Source: Neptunicella plasticusilytica
GTDB lineage: Bacteria; Pseudomonadota; Gammaproteobacteria; Enterobacterales; Alteromonadaceae
Length of the DNA: 64,000 bases
Reading direction: 5' to 3'
Assembly (NCBI RefSeq): GCF_047922965.1
Contig: NZ_CP150481.1
Coordinates: 2,046,001 to 2,110,000 of the forward strand
This document shows, in pieces, positions 34,237-42,164 of the stretch. Below the pieces are notes generated by a model. It did not search any database. It saw only the letters and a program-made list of their open reading frames with translations, and was not told the origin of the DNA. How positions within the stretch are numbered: position 1 is the first letter of the stretch; every line of letters begins with the position of its first letter. The translations under genes and the position numbers were made by a program.

Positions 34237-35904
34237 ATGGCCGAGACTGACAATCGTCCGACCAATTTTATTCGTCAAATTATTGATAAAGACTTAGCCA
34301 ATGGTGTGCATGCTCGCATTCATACCCGTTTTCCGCCTGAGCCTAACGGTTACTTGCATATTGGCCACGCAAAATCTATCTGCCTGAATTTCGGTTTGGC
34401 CCAGGATTACCAGGGACAATGTAATTTGCGTTTTGACGATACTAACCCGGAAAAAGAAGACATAGATTACGTCAACTCAATCAAGCACGATGTAGAATGG
34501 TTAGGCTTTCACTGGGACGGGGATATTTGTTATTCCTCCAACTACTTTCCCCAATTGCACCAGTTTGCGGTTGAACTGATCAGCAAAGGGCTAGCCTATG
34601 TGGATTTTTCCAACCATGAAACTGTGCGCGAATTGCGCGGCACCTTAAAACAGCCTGGCCAAAATAGTCCTTATCGAGATACGTCTGTTGAGGAAAATCT
34701 GCTCCATTTCGAAAAAATGAAAAACGGTGAGTATGCTGAGGGCCAATGCAGCCTGAGAGCCAAAATAGATATGGCATCGCCTTTTATGTGTATGCGTGAT
34801 CCGGTGCTTTATCGGGTCAAATTCGCTCACCACCATCAAACAGGTGATCAATGGTGTATTTACCCGATGTACGATTTCACCCATTGCATTTCGGATGCGT
34901 TGGAAGGCATTACTCATTCGTTGTGTACTCTGGAATTCCAGGACAACCGACGTCTGTATGACTGGGTGCTGGAAAATATCAGTATTGATTGTGTACCACG
35001 CCAGTATGAATTTTCCCGTTTAAATCTGGAATATACCGTATTGAGTAAACGCAAGTTGATTCAACTGGTGAGTGACAAGCATGTTGAAGGTTGGGACGAT
35101 CCGCGCATGCCAACCGTTGCCGGTTTACGCCGACGCGGTTATACATCAGCCTCAATCCGTGAATTCTGTAAGCGCATTGGCGTGACCAAAATGGACAATA
35201 TGGTTGAAATGGGCATGCTCGAAGCCTGTATCCGAGACGACCTGAACGAAAATGCACCGCGCGCTATGGCGGTACTGGATCCGGTTAAGGTTGTCATCGA
35301 GAACTATCCGCAAGATAAGCATGAAATGTTAAACGCACCCAATCATCCTAACGATGAAAGTCAGGGGACCCGGCAAGTCCCTTTTGGCCGCGAATTATTC
35401 ATCGAGCGAGAGGACTTCCGTGAAGAAGCGAATAAGAAATTCAAACGCCTGGTACTGGATAAGGAAGTGCGTTTACGTAATGCCTATTTTATTAAGGCCA
35501 ACCGAGTTGATAAGGACGAAAATGGTGAGATAACCACCATTTATTGTACCTACGATCCAGACACTCTGGGTAAAGATCCGGCCGATGGCCGCAAAGCCAA
35601 AGGAGTCATCCATTGGGTCAGTGCCGAACAGGGGGTGCCGGCCGAAATCCGTCTTTATGATCGTCTGTTTAATGTGCCGAATCCGGCTGCCGAGGACGAT
35701 TTTGTCGCTGCGATCAATTCAGATTCCTTGCAAATAAAGCAAGGGATAGTAGAGCCCGCATTAGTTAGTCTTGCGCAGGACAAAGCGGTGCAATTTGAAC
35801 GCACCGGTTATTTTTGCAAAGATAAACATAGCTCGGACACTAAACTTGTCTTTAATCGCACTGTGGGTCTGCGTGATACCTGGTCCAACTCTAATCAGAA
35901 CTGA
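34237..35904 (+). CDS. glnS: Glutaminyl-tRNA synthetase
   Basis: 555 residues from ATG 34237 (E. coli 554); an in-frame extension upstream lacks support, while AAAGGGG precedes this ATG. A class I synthetase: HIGH motif in PPEPNGYLHIGHAKSI, KMSKS-like motif in YTVLSKRKLIQLV, and a beta-barrel anticodon-binding C-terminus with YCTYDPDTLGKDPADGRK. It charges tRNA-Gln with glutamine in the cytoplasm. It converges with fur and shares a terminator with it. Confidence 0.97.
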   Translation: MAETDNRPTNFIRQIIDKDLANGVHARIHTRFPPEPNGYLHIGHAKSICLNFGLAQDYQGQCNLRFDDTNPEKEDIDYVNSIKHDVEWLGFHWDGDICYSSNYFPQLHQFAVELISKGLAYVDFSNHETVRELRGTLKQPGQNSPYRDTSVEENLLHFEKMKNGEYAEGQCSLRAKIDMASPFMCMRDPVLYRVKFAHHHQTGDQWCIYPMYDFTHCISDALEGITHSLCTLEFQDNRRLYDWVLENISIDCVPRQYEFSRLNLEYTVLSKRKLIQLVSDKHVEGWDDPRMPTVAGLRRRGYTSASIREFCKRIGVTKMDNMVEMGMLEACIRDDLNENAPRAMAVLDPVKVVIENYPQDKHEMLNAPNHPNDESQGTRQVPFGRELFIEREDFREEANKKFKRLVLDKEVRLRNAYFIKANRVDKDENGEITTIYCTYDPDTLGKDPADGRKAKGVIHWVSAEQGVPAEIRLYDRLFNVPNPAAEDDFVAAINSDSLQIKQGIVEPALVSLAQDKAVQFERTGYFCKDKHSSDTKLVFNRTVGLRDTWSNSNQN

Positions 35905-35910
35905 TACAAA

Positions 35911-35934
35911 AAAGCCGGCTAATTAGCCGGCTTT
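35911..35934. terminator. Bidirectional terminator between glnS and fur
   Basis: AAAGCCGGCTAATTAGCCGGCTTT is fully self-complementary. A-rich sequence precedes it and GTTTTTT follows. Confidence 0.9.
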
Positions 35935-35949
35935 GTTTTTTAAGCTCGA

Positions 35950-36378
35950 TTATTCAAACTCGTCTTCATCGCAGTTATCTTTACATACGCCGTACAAATA
36001 TAAACTGTGGTGGGTCAGGGTGATGTTGTTCTCTGCCGCGACTTCATCCTGGCGTCTTTCAATAATCGGATCTTCAAATTCAATCACTTTGCCACATTTG
36101 AGACAAACCAGATGATCATGATGTTTCTTGTGGCCAATTTCAAACACCGATTTACCACCTTCAAAATGATGGCGATTTAAAATTCCGGCATCATCAAACT
36201 GGTTTAATACCCGATAAACGGTAGCCAAACCAATTTCATCCCCGTGCTCCAGCAGAATTTTATATACATCTTCTGCGCTGATATGTTGATTGTCAGGGTT
36301 TTTCAGAATTTCAAGTATCTTGAGTCTTGGCAGGGTAACTTTAAGGCCTGCTTTTTTAAGTTCTTGATTTTGATCCAT
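35950..36378 (-). CDS. fur: Ferric uptake regulator Fur
   Basis: 142 residues from ATG 36378 (MDQNQELKKAGLKVTLPRLK). The winged-helix DNA-binding domain has LATVYRVLNQFDDAGI. The metal sites are in HFEGGKSVFEIGHKKHHDHLV (first part), CLKCGKVIEF and the C-terminal CKDNC. It represses iron-uptake genes when Fe2+ is bound. It converges with glnS and diverges from a chemoreceptor gene whose upstream region has a Fur-box-like sequence. Confidence 0.96.
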   Translation of the reverse strand: MDQNQELKKAGLKVTLPRLKILEILKNPDNQHISAEDVYKILLEHGDEIGLATVYRVLNQFDDAGILNRHHFEGGKSVFEIGHKKHHDHLVCLKCGKVIEFEDPIIERRQDEVAAENNITLTHHSLYLYGVCKDNCDEDEFE

Positions 36379-36528
36379 TACATACACTTTTCTTTCTTTT
36401 AATGCTGTCCATTATAAGCAAGTTAGAACACAACTTCATAGTAACATTTGCATATTAACGGGATAACGGTAGTATTTTTATACAGCAAGTTTGCTGGTTA
36501 TCACGAAATGAGTTCTTTTCCGATCAGA

Positions 36529-36547
36529 ACTAATGATAATCGCCTAT
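36529..36547 (+). promoter_or_regulatory. Fur-box-like sequence between fur and the chemoreceptor gene
   Basis: An unbroken 11-base match, TAATGATAATC (36531-36541), to the Fur consensus lies 84 bases before the chemoreceptor ATG and 150 bases from fur. The right-hand part fits poorly. Confidence 0.35.
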
Positions 36548-36624
36548 CAAGACGATAATAATTAAAATAACAGGCTGTTAACAATATGATGGCAGCCAAA
36601 ACGATGCAAGGCGGGTAAACAGGA

Positions 36625-38643
36625 ATGCGGATTACGGTTGTCGGTAAGATAGTTTCTGGGTTTGTTGTTTTTGGCGTATTGCTCCTTGTTACAAATATTT
36701 CATCCTACTTTGGACTTTCCAATATTCGTCAGTCTGCCGAGCTGGTGGTTGAGCAAAAAATGCCGGTCCAGTCGCAAATGATGTTGTTGCAAGCCCAAGT
36801 TTTGTCCATGTCGAAAGTCTCTTTGCGCGGCTATTATGCCAATAATATCGAATCCCTTAGCGACAGCCGTAACAACTTCAACCAGCTTGCTAGCCAGTTG
36901 GAGGACAAATGGAAAGTTTTATCCGCGTTGCTACACGAACAAGAACTCGAAATGTTTGAGTCTGGTAAAAATGCGGCCAGTGAGTATGTAAATTTCACTC
37001 GCAGCATGTACAGCAAACGCGAGGAAGTATTCAGACTAAACAGCCAGATCGATAGCCAATTTTCGGAGTTTAGGTTTGCGGCTGAAGATGCCGGAGCTAA
37101 TTTACTGGATATGTCCTATCTGGATGGCGCAGAGAGCGACACAGCACTGGCAGAGGTGGTTGGCGTTGGAACCAAGCTGGATTATATCCTGGTTGCGCTG
37201 GTCAACGCGACAAAAGAATATATCAACGCGAGCGAACAACAACAAATCGAATCCATCGAAAGCACTATCAATTTCACCCTCGGCGATTTGTCAACTAATA
37301 CCGAATTTGTTAACCGTATTGCCACAGGCGTCGATACCGATGGTTTGCTGGAGGCCTTTAATCAACAAAAAACCAAAGCATTGACGTTATTACAGGGAGA
37401 GGAGGGAGTGATAGCCCTGCAACAGCACAAACTGGCCATTAGCCATCAGGCGCACGATAGCGCCGAAAAAGGTGAAGAGCTTCTGTCTGAAGCAGAGCAG
37501 TATTTTTCTGAACTCTTCAGTTTAATAAATAACAGTACTTTGAACGGACAAAAACAGATTCTGGATGTAGTACAAAGTAACATTTGGCGCAGTGCTGTGA
37601 TCACTCTGATAGCTTTAACACTGGTTATTATTATCGGAGTGGCGGCGTCGCGCAGTATTTATCGTCCTTTGGGCAAAATAAGCCAAAGTCTGCACACTAT
37701 CAGTCAAGGAGATTTGACCCACCAGGCCGATACGAGTGGTAATGATGAATTCGCGTTGTTGGCCAAAAATGTTAATCACCTGGCGCGCAATATTCATGAT
37801 GTCGTAGTTGAAATTGCCAACCAGGCTGATCAACTTGAACAAGCCATTGCAACCAGCGTTGAACTTGGCAAGCAAACTCTGGGAAAAGTAGAACAACAAC
37901 AGCTTCAGATTAATGAAACCTCGGAAACTACCCACAACATCCGTAGCAGCTCGAATAGCACCCTGGAACAAATTAATTTGGGTATGCAGCGTATTGAACT
38001 GGCCAATGAACAGGCGGCCAAGGTGGATCAACTGGTCACACAAAACCGGCAGCAAACCAGTAAACAGGCCGAGCAAGCCGAACAGTCAGCACAAATCATT
38101 CATCAACTGCATAAAAATAGCGAAGGGATTAATTCAATCCTGGAAGTGATTAAGACCATAGCCGAACAGACCAATTTACTCGCCTTGAATGCAGCTATTG
38201 AAGCTGCCAGGGCGGGTGAGCAAGGTCGCGGGTTCGCAGTGGTGGCAGATGAAGTCAGAACTTTGGCAACGCGTACACAACAGTCGACAGCTGAAATTGA
38301 AAAGATGATCAGTAGCTTGCAAATTGACGCAAGCAACGCCGTTGACGCCATTGAAGACGGCAAACGTCAGGCTGATCATACCGTTGAAGTGACACAAACA
38401 GTGGATGCAGCTGTGCAGCAGATTCTGGCAGCAATCAATGACGCCCAGCAAATTAACCAGACTGTGGTAGCTGATACCACTCAGCAAGATAAGTTGCTAG
38501 GGGATATCACCATCAATCTCGAACGCGTGGTGCAATTGGCCCAACAAAGCGCCGAAATCACCGAACAGTCCAGTTCTGCGACAAATAATTTAGGCAATCT
38601 GGTCGAGCGTTTGCGCCGTGCGATAAACAAGTTCAGTGTTTAG
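36625..38643 (+). CDS. Methyl-accepting chemotaxis protein
   Basis: 672 residues. TM1 is about 7-29, followed by a large helical periplasmic sensor (about 30-320) and TM2 at about 322-343. A HAMP domain (RPLGKISQSLHTISQGDLTH) and a long cytoplasmic coiled coil follow. The hairpin tip is EQTNLLALNAAIEAARAGEQ, continuing into GRGFAVVADEVRTLA. No C-terminal CheR/CheB pentapeptide is present. The sensor ligand is unknown. It is monocistronic, between fur and a GST gene; no other chemotaxis gene is in the window. Confidence 0.94.
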   Translation: MRITVVGKIVSGFVVFGVLLLVTNISSYFGLSNIRQSAELVVEQKMPVQSQMMLLQAQVLSMSKVSLRGYYANNIESLSDSRNNFNQLASQLEDKWKVLSALLHEQELEMFESGKNAASEYVNFTRSMYSKREEVFRLNSQIDSQFSEFRFAAEDAGANLLDMSYLDGAESDTALAEVVGVGTKLDYILVALVNATKEYINASEQQQIESIESTINFTLGDLSTNTEFVNRIATGVDTDGLLEAFNQQKTKALTLLQGEEGVIALQQHKLAISHQAHDSAEKGEELLSEAEQYFSELFSLINNSTLNGQKQILDVVQSNIWRSAVITLIALTLVIIIGVAASRSIYRPLGKISQSLHTISQGDLTHQADTSGNDEFALLAKNVNHLARNIHDVVVEIANQADQLEQAIATSVELGKQTLGKVEQQQLQINETSETTHNIRSSSNSTLEQINLGMQRIELANEQAAKVDQLVTQNRQQTSKQAEQAEQSAQIIHQLHKNSEGINSILEVIKTIAEQTNLLALNAAIEAARAGEQGRGFAVVADEVRTLATRTQQSTAEIEKMISSLQIDASNAVDAIEDGKRQADHTVEVTQTVDAAVQQILAAINDAQQINQTVVADTTQQDKLLGDITINLERVVQLAQQSAEITEQSSSATNNLGNLVERLRRAINKFSV

Positions 38644-38666
38644 CGACACTCTGTCTGCCTTTTGTT

Positions 38667-38688
38667 AAAGTGAGATGACACTCACTTT
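38667..38688 (+). terminator. Weak hairpin after the chemoreceptor gene
   Basis: AAAGTGAG and CTCACTTT pair around ATGACA, 24 bases past the stop. Little T-run follows (TTTGTCG). Confidence 0.45.
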
Positions 38689-38748
38689 GTCGACTTATAT
38701 CAATGCCCAAATCGGGCCGCTTGGAATTTAAAATATGCAGGAATATAG

Positions 38749-39411
38749 ATGATTACTCTCCATCACCTTAATAACTCCCGTTCCCAGAGAATTTTATGGA
38801 TGCTTGAAGAACTGGGGCTTGAATATGAAATCAAACTTTACCAACGTAACGCTAAAACCAGTCTGGCACCGGATGAACTAAAACATATCCATCCTTTAGG
38901 ACGCGCGCCTATCATAACCGACAGTGATATTGTTGTAGCAGAATCTGGGGCGATTATTGAATATCTGGCTCATACCTATGCCCCTCAATATATTCCTCCT
39001 ATTGGCACGCCACAACACCGTCAATATTGCTATTGGTTGCATTTTGCTGAAGGCTCACTGATGACACCGATGTTGGTTAAAATGGTATTAGGCAAGGTAA
39101 AAGCACAGGCTAAACCTTTTTTTGTGAAGATGGTCGCTAAAAAAATCGTTGATAAGGTGATGGCTGCTTATTTCGGCCCTAATCTGGCGACCAGTATCGA
39201 TTTTGTAGAGCAACATCTCGCCACCAATCAGTGGTTTGCCGGTGACGATATTAGTGGTGCCGATTTTCAGATGAGCTTTCAGCTAGAGGCGTTGTGCACC
39301 AGAGGACTAGTGGAGCATTGCCCGAATATTAAAGCCTACGTGAAACGGATCCATGCGCGCCCAGCTTATCAACAAGGATTAAAAAGAGGCGGGCAATACG
39401 ATTACGCATAA
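38749..39411 (+). CDS. Glutathione S-transferase family protein
   Basis: 220 residues. The thioredoxin-like N-terminal domain has MITLHHLNNSRSQRILWMLEELGLEYE (first part shown), in which SRSQR supplies the usual catalytic Ser/Tyr region, and VVAESGAIIEYL is the gamma-glutamyl-binding ES motif. An all-helical C-terminal domain has FAGDDISGADFQMSF. It conjugates glutathione to electrophiles or reduces peroxides; the substrate is unknown. It converges with scoB. Confidence 0.9.
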   Translation: MITLHHLNNSRSQRILWMLEELGLEYEIKLYQRNAKTSLAPDELKHIHPLGRAPIITDSDIVVAESGAIIEYLAHTYAPQYIPPIGTPQHRQYCYWLHFAEGSLMTPMLVKMVLGKVKAQAKPFFVKMVAKKIVDKVMAAYFGPNLATSIDFVEQHLATNQWFAGDDISGADFQMSFQLEALCTRGLVEHCPNIKAYVKRIHARPAYQQGLKRGGQYDYA

Positions 39412-39448
39412 GATCTGACTGGCCGGATTACGACCAGTCACTTGATCA

Positions 39449-40105
39449 CTAGAAGCGCATCTCGGGAATATCACCTTCCGCCACCAGTTTACCTGTAGTT
39501 TTCTGACGAATTTCGTCCACACTGACTCCGGGTGCCCGTTCGGTAAGATGAAATGCCCCATCGCGTACTTCAAGCACCGCCAAATCGGTGATAATTCGAG
39601 TGATACAATTAACGCCGGTCAACGGAAGGGTGCAGGCTTCCAGCAGTTTTGAATTACCGTGTTTGTCGGCATGCATCATAGTGACAATAATATTTTTGGC
39701 TCCGGCGACCAAATCCATTGCGCCGCCCATCCCTTTTATTAACTTGCCCGGGATCATCCAGGAGGCAATATTGCCATTCACATCCACCTCGAATGCACCC
39801 AGCACGGTAAAGTCCACATGGCCACCGCGGATCATGGCGAAGCTGTCGGCAGAATTAAAAATAGAAGCCCCGATGGCGGCGGTTACGGTTTCTTTGCCTG
39901 CGTTGATCATATCGGCATCTACCTGATCTTCGCTGGGATAACGACCCATACCCAGCAAACCATTTTCTGATTGCAACATAACCGAAATATTATCCGGTAC
40001 ATAATTGGCCGCCAGAGTAGGGATACCAATTCCCAAATTGACATAATCACCATCTTTAAATTCACTTGCCACACGCATGGCAATTTGTTCTCTGCTAAGT
40101 GCCAT
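39449..40105 (-). CDS. scoB: 3-oxoacid (succinyl-CoA:acetoacetate) CoA-transferase subunit B
   Basis: 218 residues. It contains the catalytic glutamate in LQSENGLLGMG and the NLGIGIPTLAANYV glycine-rich loop; the covalent glutamyl-CoA intermediate forms on this subunit. With subunit A it activates acetoacetate using succinyl-CoA, linking ketone-body use to the TCA cycle. AAGGAG precedes its ATG, two bases after the subunit A stop. AtoA-type acetate CoA-transferase is the alternative name. Confidence 0.92.
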   Translation of the reverse strand: MALSREQIAMRVASEFKDGDYVNLGIGIPTLAANYVPDNISVMLQSENGLLGMGRYPSEDQVDADMINAGKETVTAAIGASIFNSADSFAMIRGGHVDFTVLGAFEVDVNGNIASWMIPGKLIKGMGGAMDLVAGAKNIIVTMMHADKHGNSKLLEACTLPLTGVNCITRIITDLAVLEVRDGAFHLTERAPGVSVDEIRQKTTGKLVAEGDIPEMRF

Positions 40106-40107
40106 GA

Positions 40108-40806
40108 TCAGCTCCTTGTTACCTTGCGTTCAATGCGTTTTTCAAACTCGCCTTTGATAATACGGTCGACGTAGATCCCCGGGGTATGGATCTGACTGGG
40201 TTCCAGCTCGCCTGGCTCGACTATTTCTTCTACTTCTACTACAGTGATTTTGCCAGCTGTAGCCGCCATCGGGTTGAAATTCTGTGCGGTATGGCGATAG
40301 ATACAATTACCGTAACGGTCCGCTTTCCAGGCTTTTACAATGGCAAAGTCGCCAGTGACACTTTGCTCCATAATATAAGGGCGTCCATTAAACTCACGCA
40401 CTTCCTTGCCTTCACCTACCGGCGTGCCATAACCCGTCGCCGTGTAAAAAGCGGGAATACCGGCACCACCCGCACGCATTTTTTCGGCCAGGGTGCCCTG
40501 TGGTGTCAGTTCAACTTCGAGTTCGCCATTAAGCAGTTGTTGCTCAAACAGGGCATTTTCTCCTACATAGGAGGAAATCATCTTTTTGATTTGTTTATCT
40601 TCGAGTAATAACCCCAAACCAAAGCCGTCGACGCCACAGTTGTTTGAGACCACCGTCAAGCCTTTTACCCCCATGGTTTTTATCTGGCTAATCAGTCCTT
40701 CGGGGATGCCGCATAAGCCGAATCCACCGGCAATTATCGTCATATCATTAGTTAATCCGGCCATCGCCTGCGCGTAACTGCTGACAACTTTATCAAATCC
40801 TGCCAT
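40108..40806 (-). CDS. scoA: 3-oxoacid CoA-transferase subunit A
   Basis: 232 residues. The family I CoA-transferase alpha signature is in MTIIAGGFGLCGIPEGLI, with NNCGVDGFGLGLLL and GAGIPAFYTATGYGTPVGEGK (split here). It forms a heterotetramer with subunit B. It is the first gene of a two-gene operon whose promoter region (121 AT-rich bases) is shared with a divergent LysR-type regulator, which probably controls it. Confidence 0.93.
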   Translation of the reverse strand: MAGFDKVVSSYAQAMAGLTNDMTIIAGGFGLCGIPEGLISQIKTMGVKGLTVVSNNCGVDGFGLGLLLEDKQIKKMISSYVGENALFEQQLLNGELEVELTPQGTLAEKMRAGGAGIPAFYTATGYGTPVGEGKEVREFNGRPYIMEQSVTGDFAIVKAWKADRYGNCIYRHTAQNFNPMAATAGKITVVEVEEIVEPGELEPSQIHTPGIYVDRIIKGEFEKRIERKVTRS

Positions 40807-40927
40807 TGCTTATTCCTCAGAAAAGTTTCAAACAGTATTAAAGAGTTATTAACATTTGTAAAATTAATATAATTTAGCTAATAATAAAAAATATTTATTA
40901 ATTGGTTATTTCAATAAACGTCATAAA

Positions 40928-41830
40928 ATGAATATCAGTCATCGTCAGTTATGTATTTTTGTCGAGCTTGCCAATAGCCGCTCTTTTGCTGATGCAGCTG
41001 TCAATCTGCATTTATCGCAACCAGCCTTGTCTATTGCGATTAAAAAGTTTGAACAGGCGATAGGCGGCATGCTGCTGGCCCGCTCAACCCGTATGGTTGA
41101 GCTTACCCCTGAGGGGCGGGCCTTTTTGCCAGTCGCAAAACGGCTATTATATGACTGGGAAATAGCCTTTGATGACCTGCATAAGTTGTTTTCGATGCAA
41201 CGGGGCAAGTTAACCATTGCCAGTATGCCGTCCTTTGCCAATAGCCTGTTACCGGATATTTTAAACCAGTTTCACCAGAGCCACGCCAATATTAATATTG
41301 CGGTGATGGACGTGGTTATGGAAAGAGTGATTGAAGCAGTGCGCGAGGACAGGGCTGAACTGGGTATTATCTTTGAAGCCGAGCAAATGGATGGTGTCGA
41401 TTTTATTCCATTGTTTAACGACTGCTTTGTCGTCTTGATGAATTCCAGCCATCCACTTTCTGACCGCTCGTCGTTAAGCTGGCAAGATTTGCACAGGCAA
41501 AACTTTATCGCCATGAACCGTGGTTCCAGCATTCGTCACTGGTGTGATAATGCCTTGCTGCAAGCCGGAACCAGTATCAATATTGTCGCAGAGGCAAGTC
41601 AGCTATCTACTGTCGGACAACTGGTGCGAAGTAGTCTGGGATTGTCTGTAGTACCGGCTTTGTGCCGACAGCAAATGGAAACCGCTCAATTGCGGTGTGT
41701 AGCGCTTGAAGGAAAGGACAATGCCAAACGGGTGGGCATGATTCGTCGTAGTCGCGGCACATTGTCTGTTCCTGCTCAATACTTGTCAGATCTGTTGCAG
41801 CAATATCAATGGGATACTAGGGCGTGTTGA
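40928..41830 (+). CDS. LysR-family transcriptional regulator
   Basis: 300 residues. The N-terminal winged helix-turn-helix has RSFADAAVNLHLSQPALSIAIKKFE, and a periplasmic-binding-like effector domain covers about 90-295. It is divergent from scoAB, the classic position for a regulator of that operon; the effector may be a ketone body or an acyl-CoA (inference). The last four codons and the stop (41818-41830) lie inside the left inverted repeat of a MITE-like element, so its present C-terminus TRAC was created by that insertion. Confidence 0.9.
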   Translation: MNISHRQLCIFVELANSRSFADAAVNLHLSQPALSIAIKKFEQAIGGMLLARSTRMVELTPEGRAFLPVAKRLLYDWEIAFDDLHKLFSMQRGKLTIASMPSFANSLLPDILNQFHQSHANINIAVMDVVMERVIEAVREDRAELGIIFEAEQMDGVDFIPLFNDCFVVLMNSSHPLSDRSSLSWQDLHRQNFIAMNRGSSIRHWCDNALLQAGTSINIVAEASQLSTVGQLVRSSLGLSVVPALCRQQMETAQLRCVALEGKDNAKRVGMIRRSRGTLSVPAQYLSDLLQQYQWDTRAC

Positions 41831-42085
41831 TCTTTGGTGTATGAATTTTGTTTAAATTCAAAGCCTTTTGATCGCGACGCCAGGTTGCAGGACTAGTGGG
41901 TTTAAGTCGAAATCCGGCAACAAAGAGCAAAAGGCTTTGGGTTGAACCCTCCGGGCAGTGTTTGTCGCGCATTTCTACGGCGTTATCGCTCATTCATGTA
42001 GAATAACTACACCACACTCGCTCTGCCTTGTATAAATCCGCGACAAACTGCTGCAAAAACACACGCCAAAGATCAATACGCCCTA
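41818..42085. mobile_element. MITE-like element with 23-bp terminal inverted repeats
   Basis: TAGGGCGTGTTGATCTTTGG...(41818) and the reverse complement of 42063-42085 match at 21 of 23 positions. Both ends carry TA, consistent with a TA target duplication as made by IS630/mariner-type enzymes. The 268-base element encodes nothing. Its interior has nested inverted repeats: AAAGCCTTTTG (41860-41870) with CAAAAGGCTTT (41928-41938), and TTTGTCGCG (41961-41969) with CGCGACAAA (42039-42047). It begins within the LysR 3' end. Confidence 0.75.
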
Positions 42086-42113
42086 ATTGAACAAATTTTA
42101 AGCATAGTTTTCT

Positions 42114-42139
42114 GGCGCGGATCAGGTATAATCCGCGCC
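42114..42139 (+). promoter_or_regulatory. ygiQ promoter -10 enclosed in a G+C-rich inverted repeat
   Basis: GGCGCGGAT (42114-42122) pairs with ATCCGCGCC (42131-42139). The loop leads into TATAAT (42127-42132), followed by CCGCGCCC and a short T-run. It reads as a -10 with a G+C-rich discriminator; a terminator-like fold is also possible. Confidence 0.5.
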
Positions 42140-42164
42140 CATTTTTGAGTAATACGATAATTCT

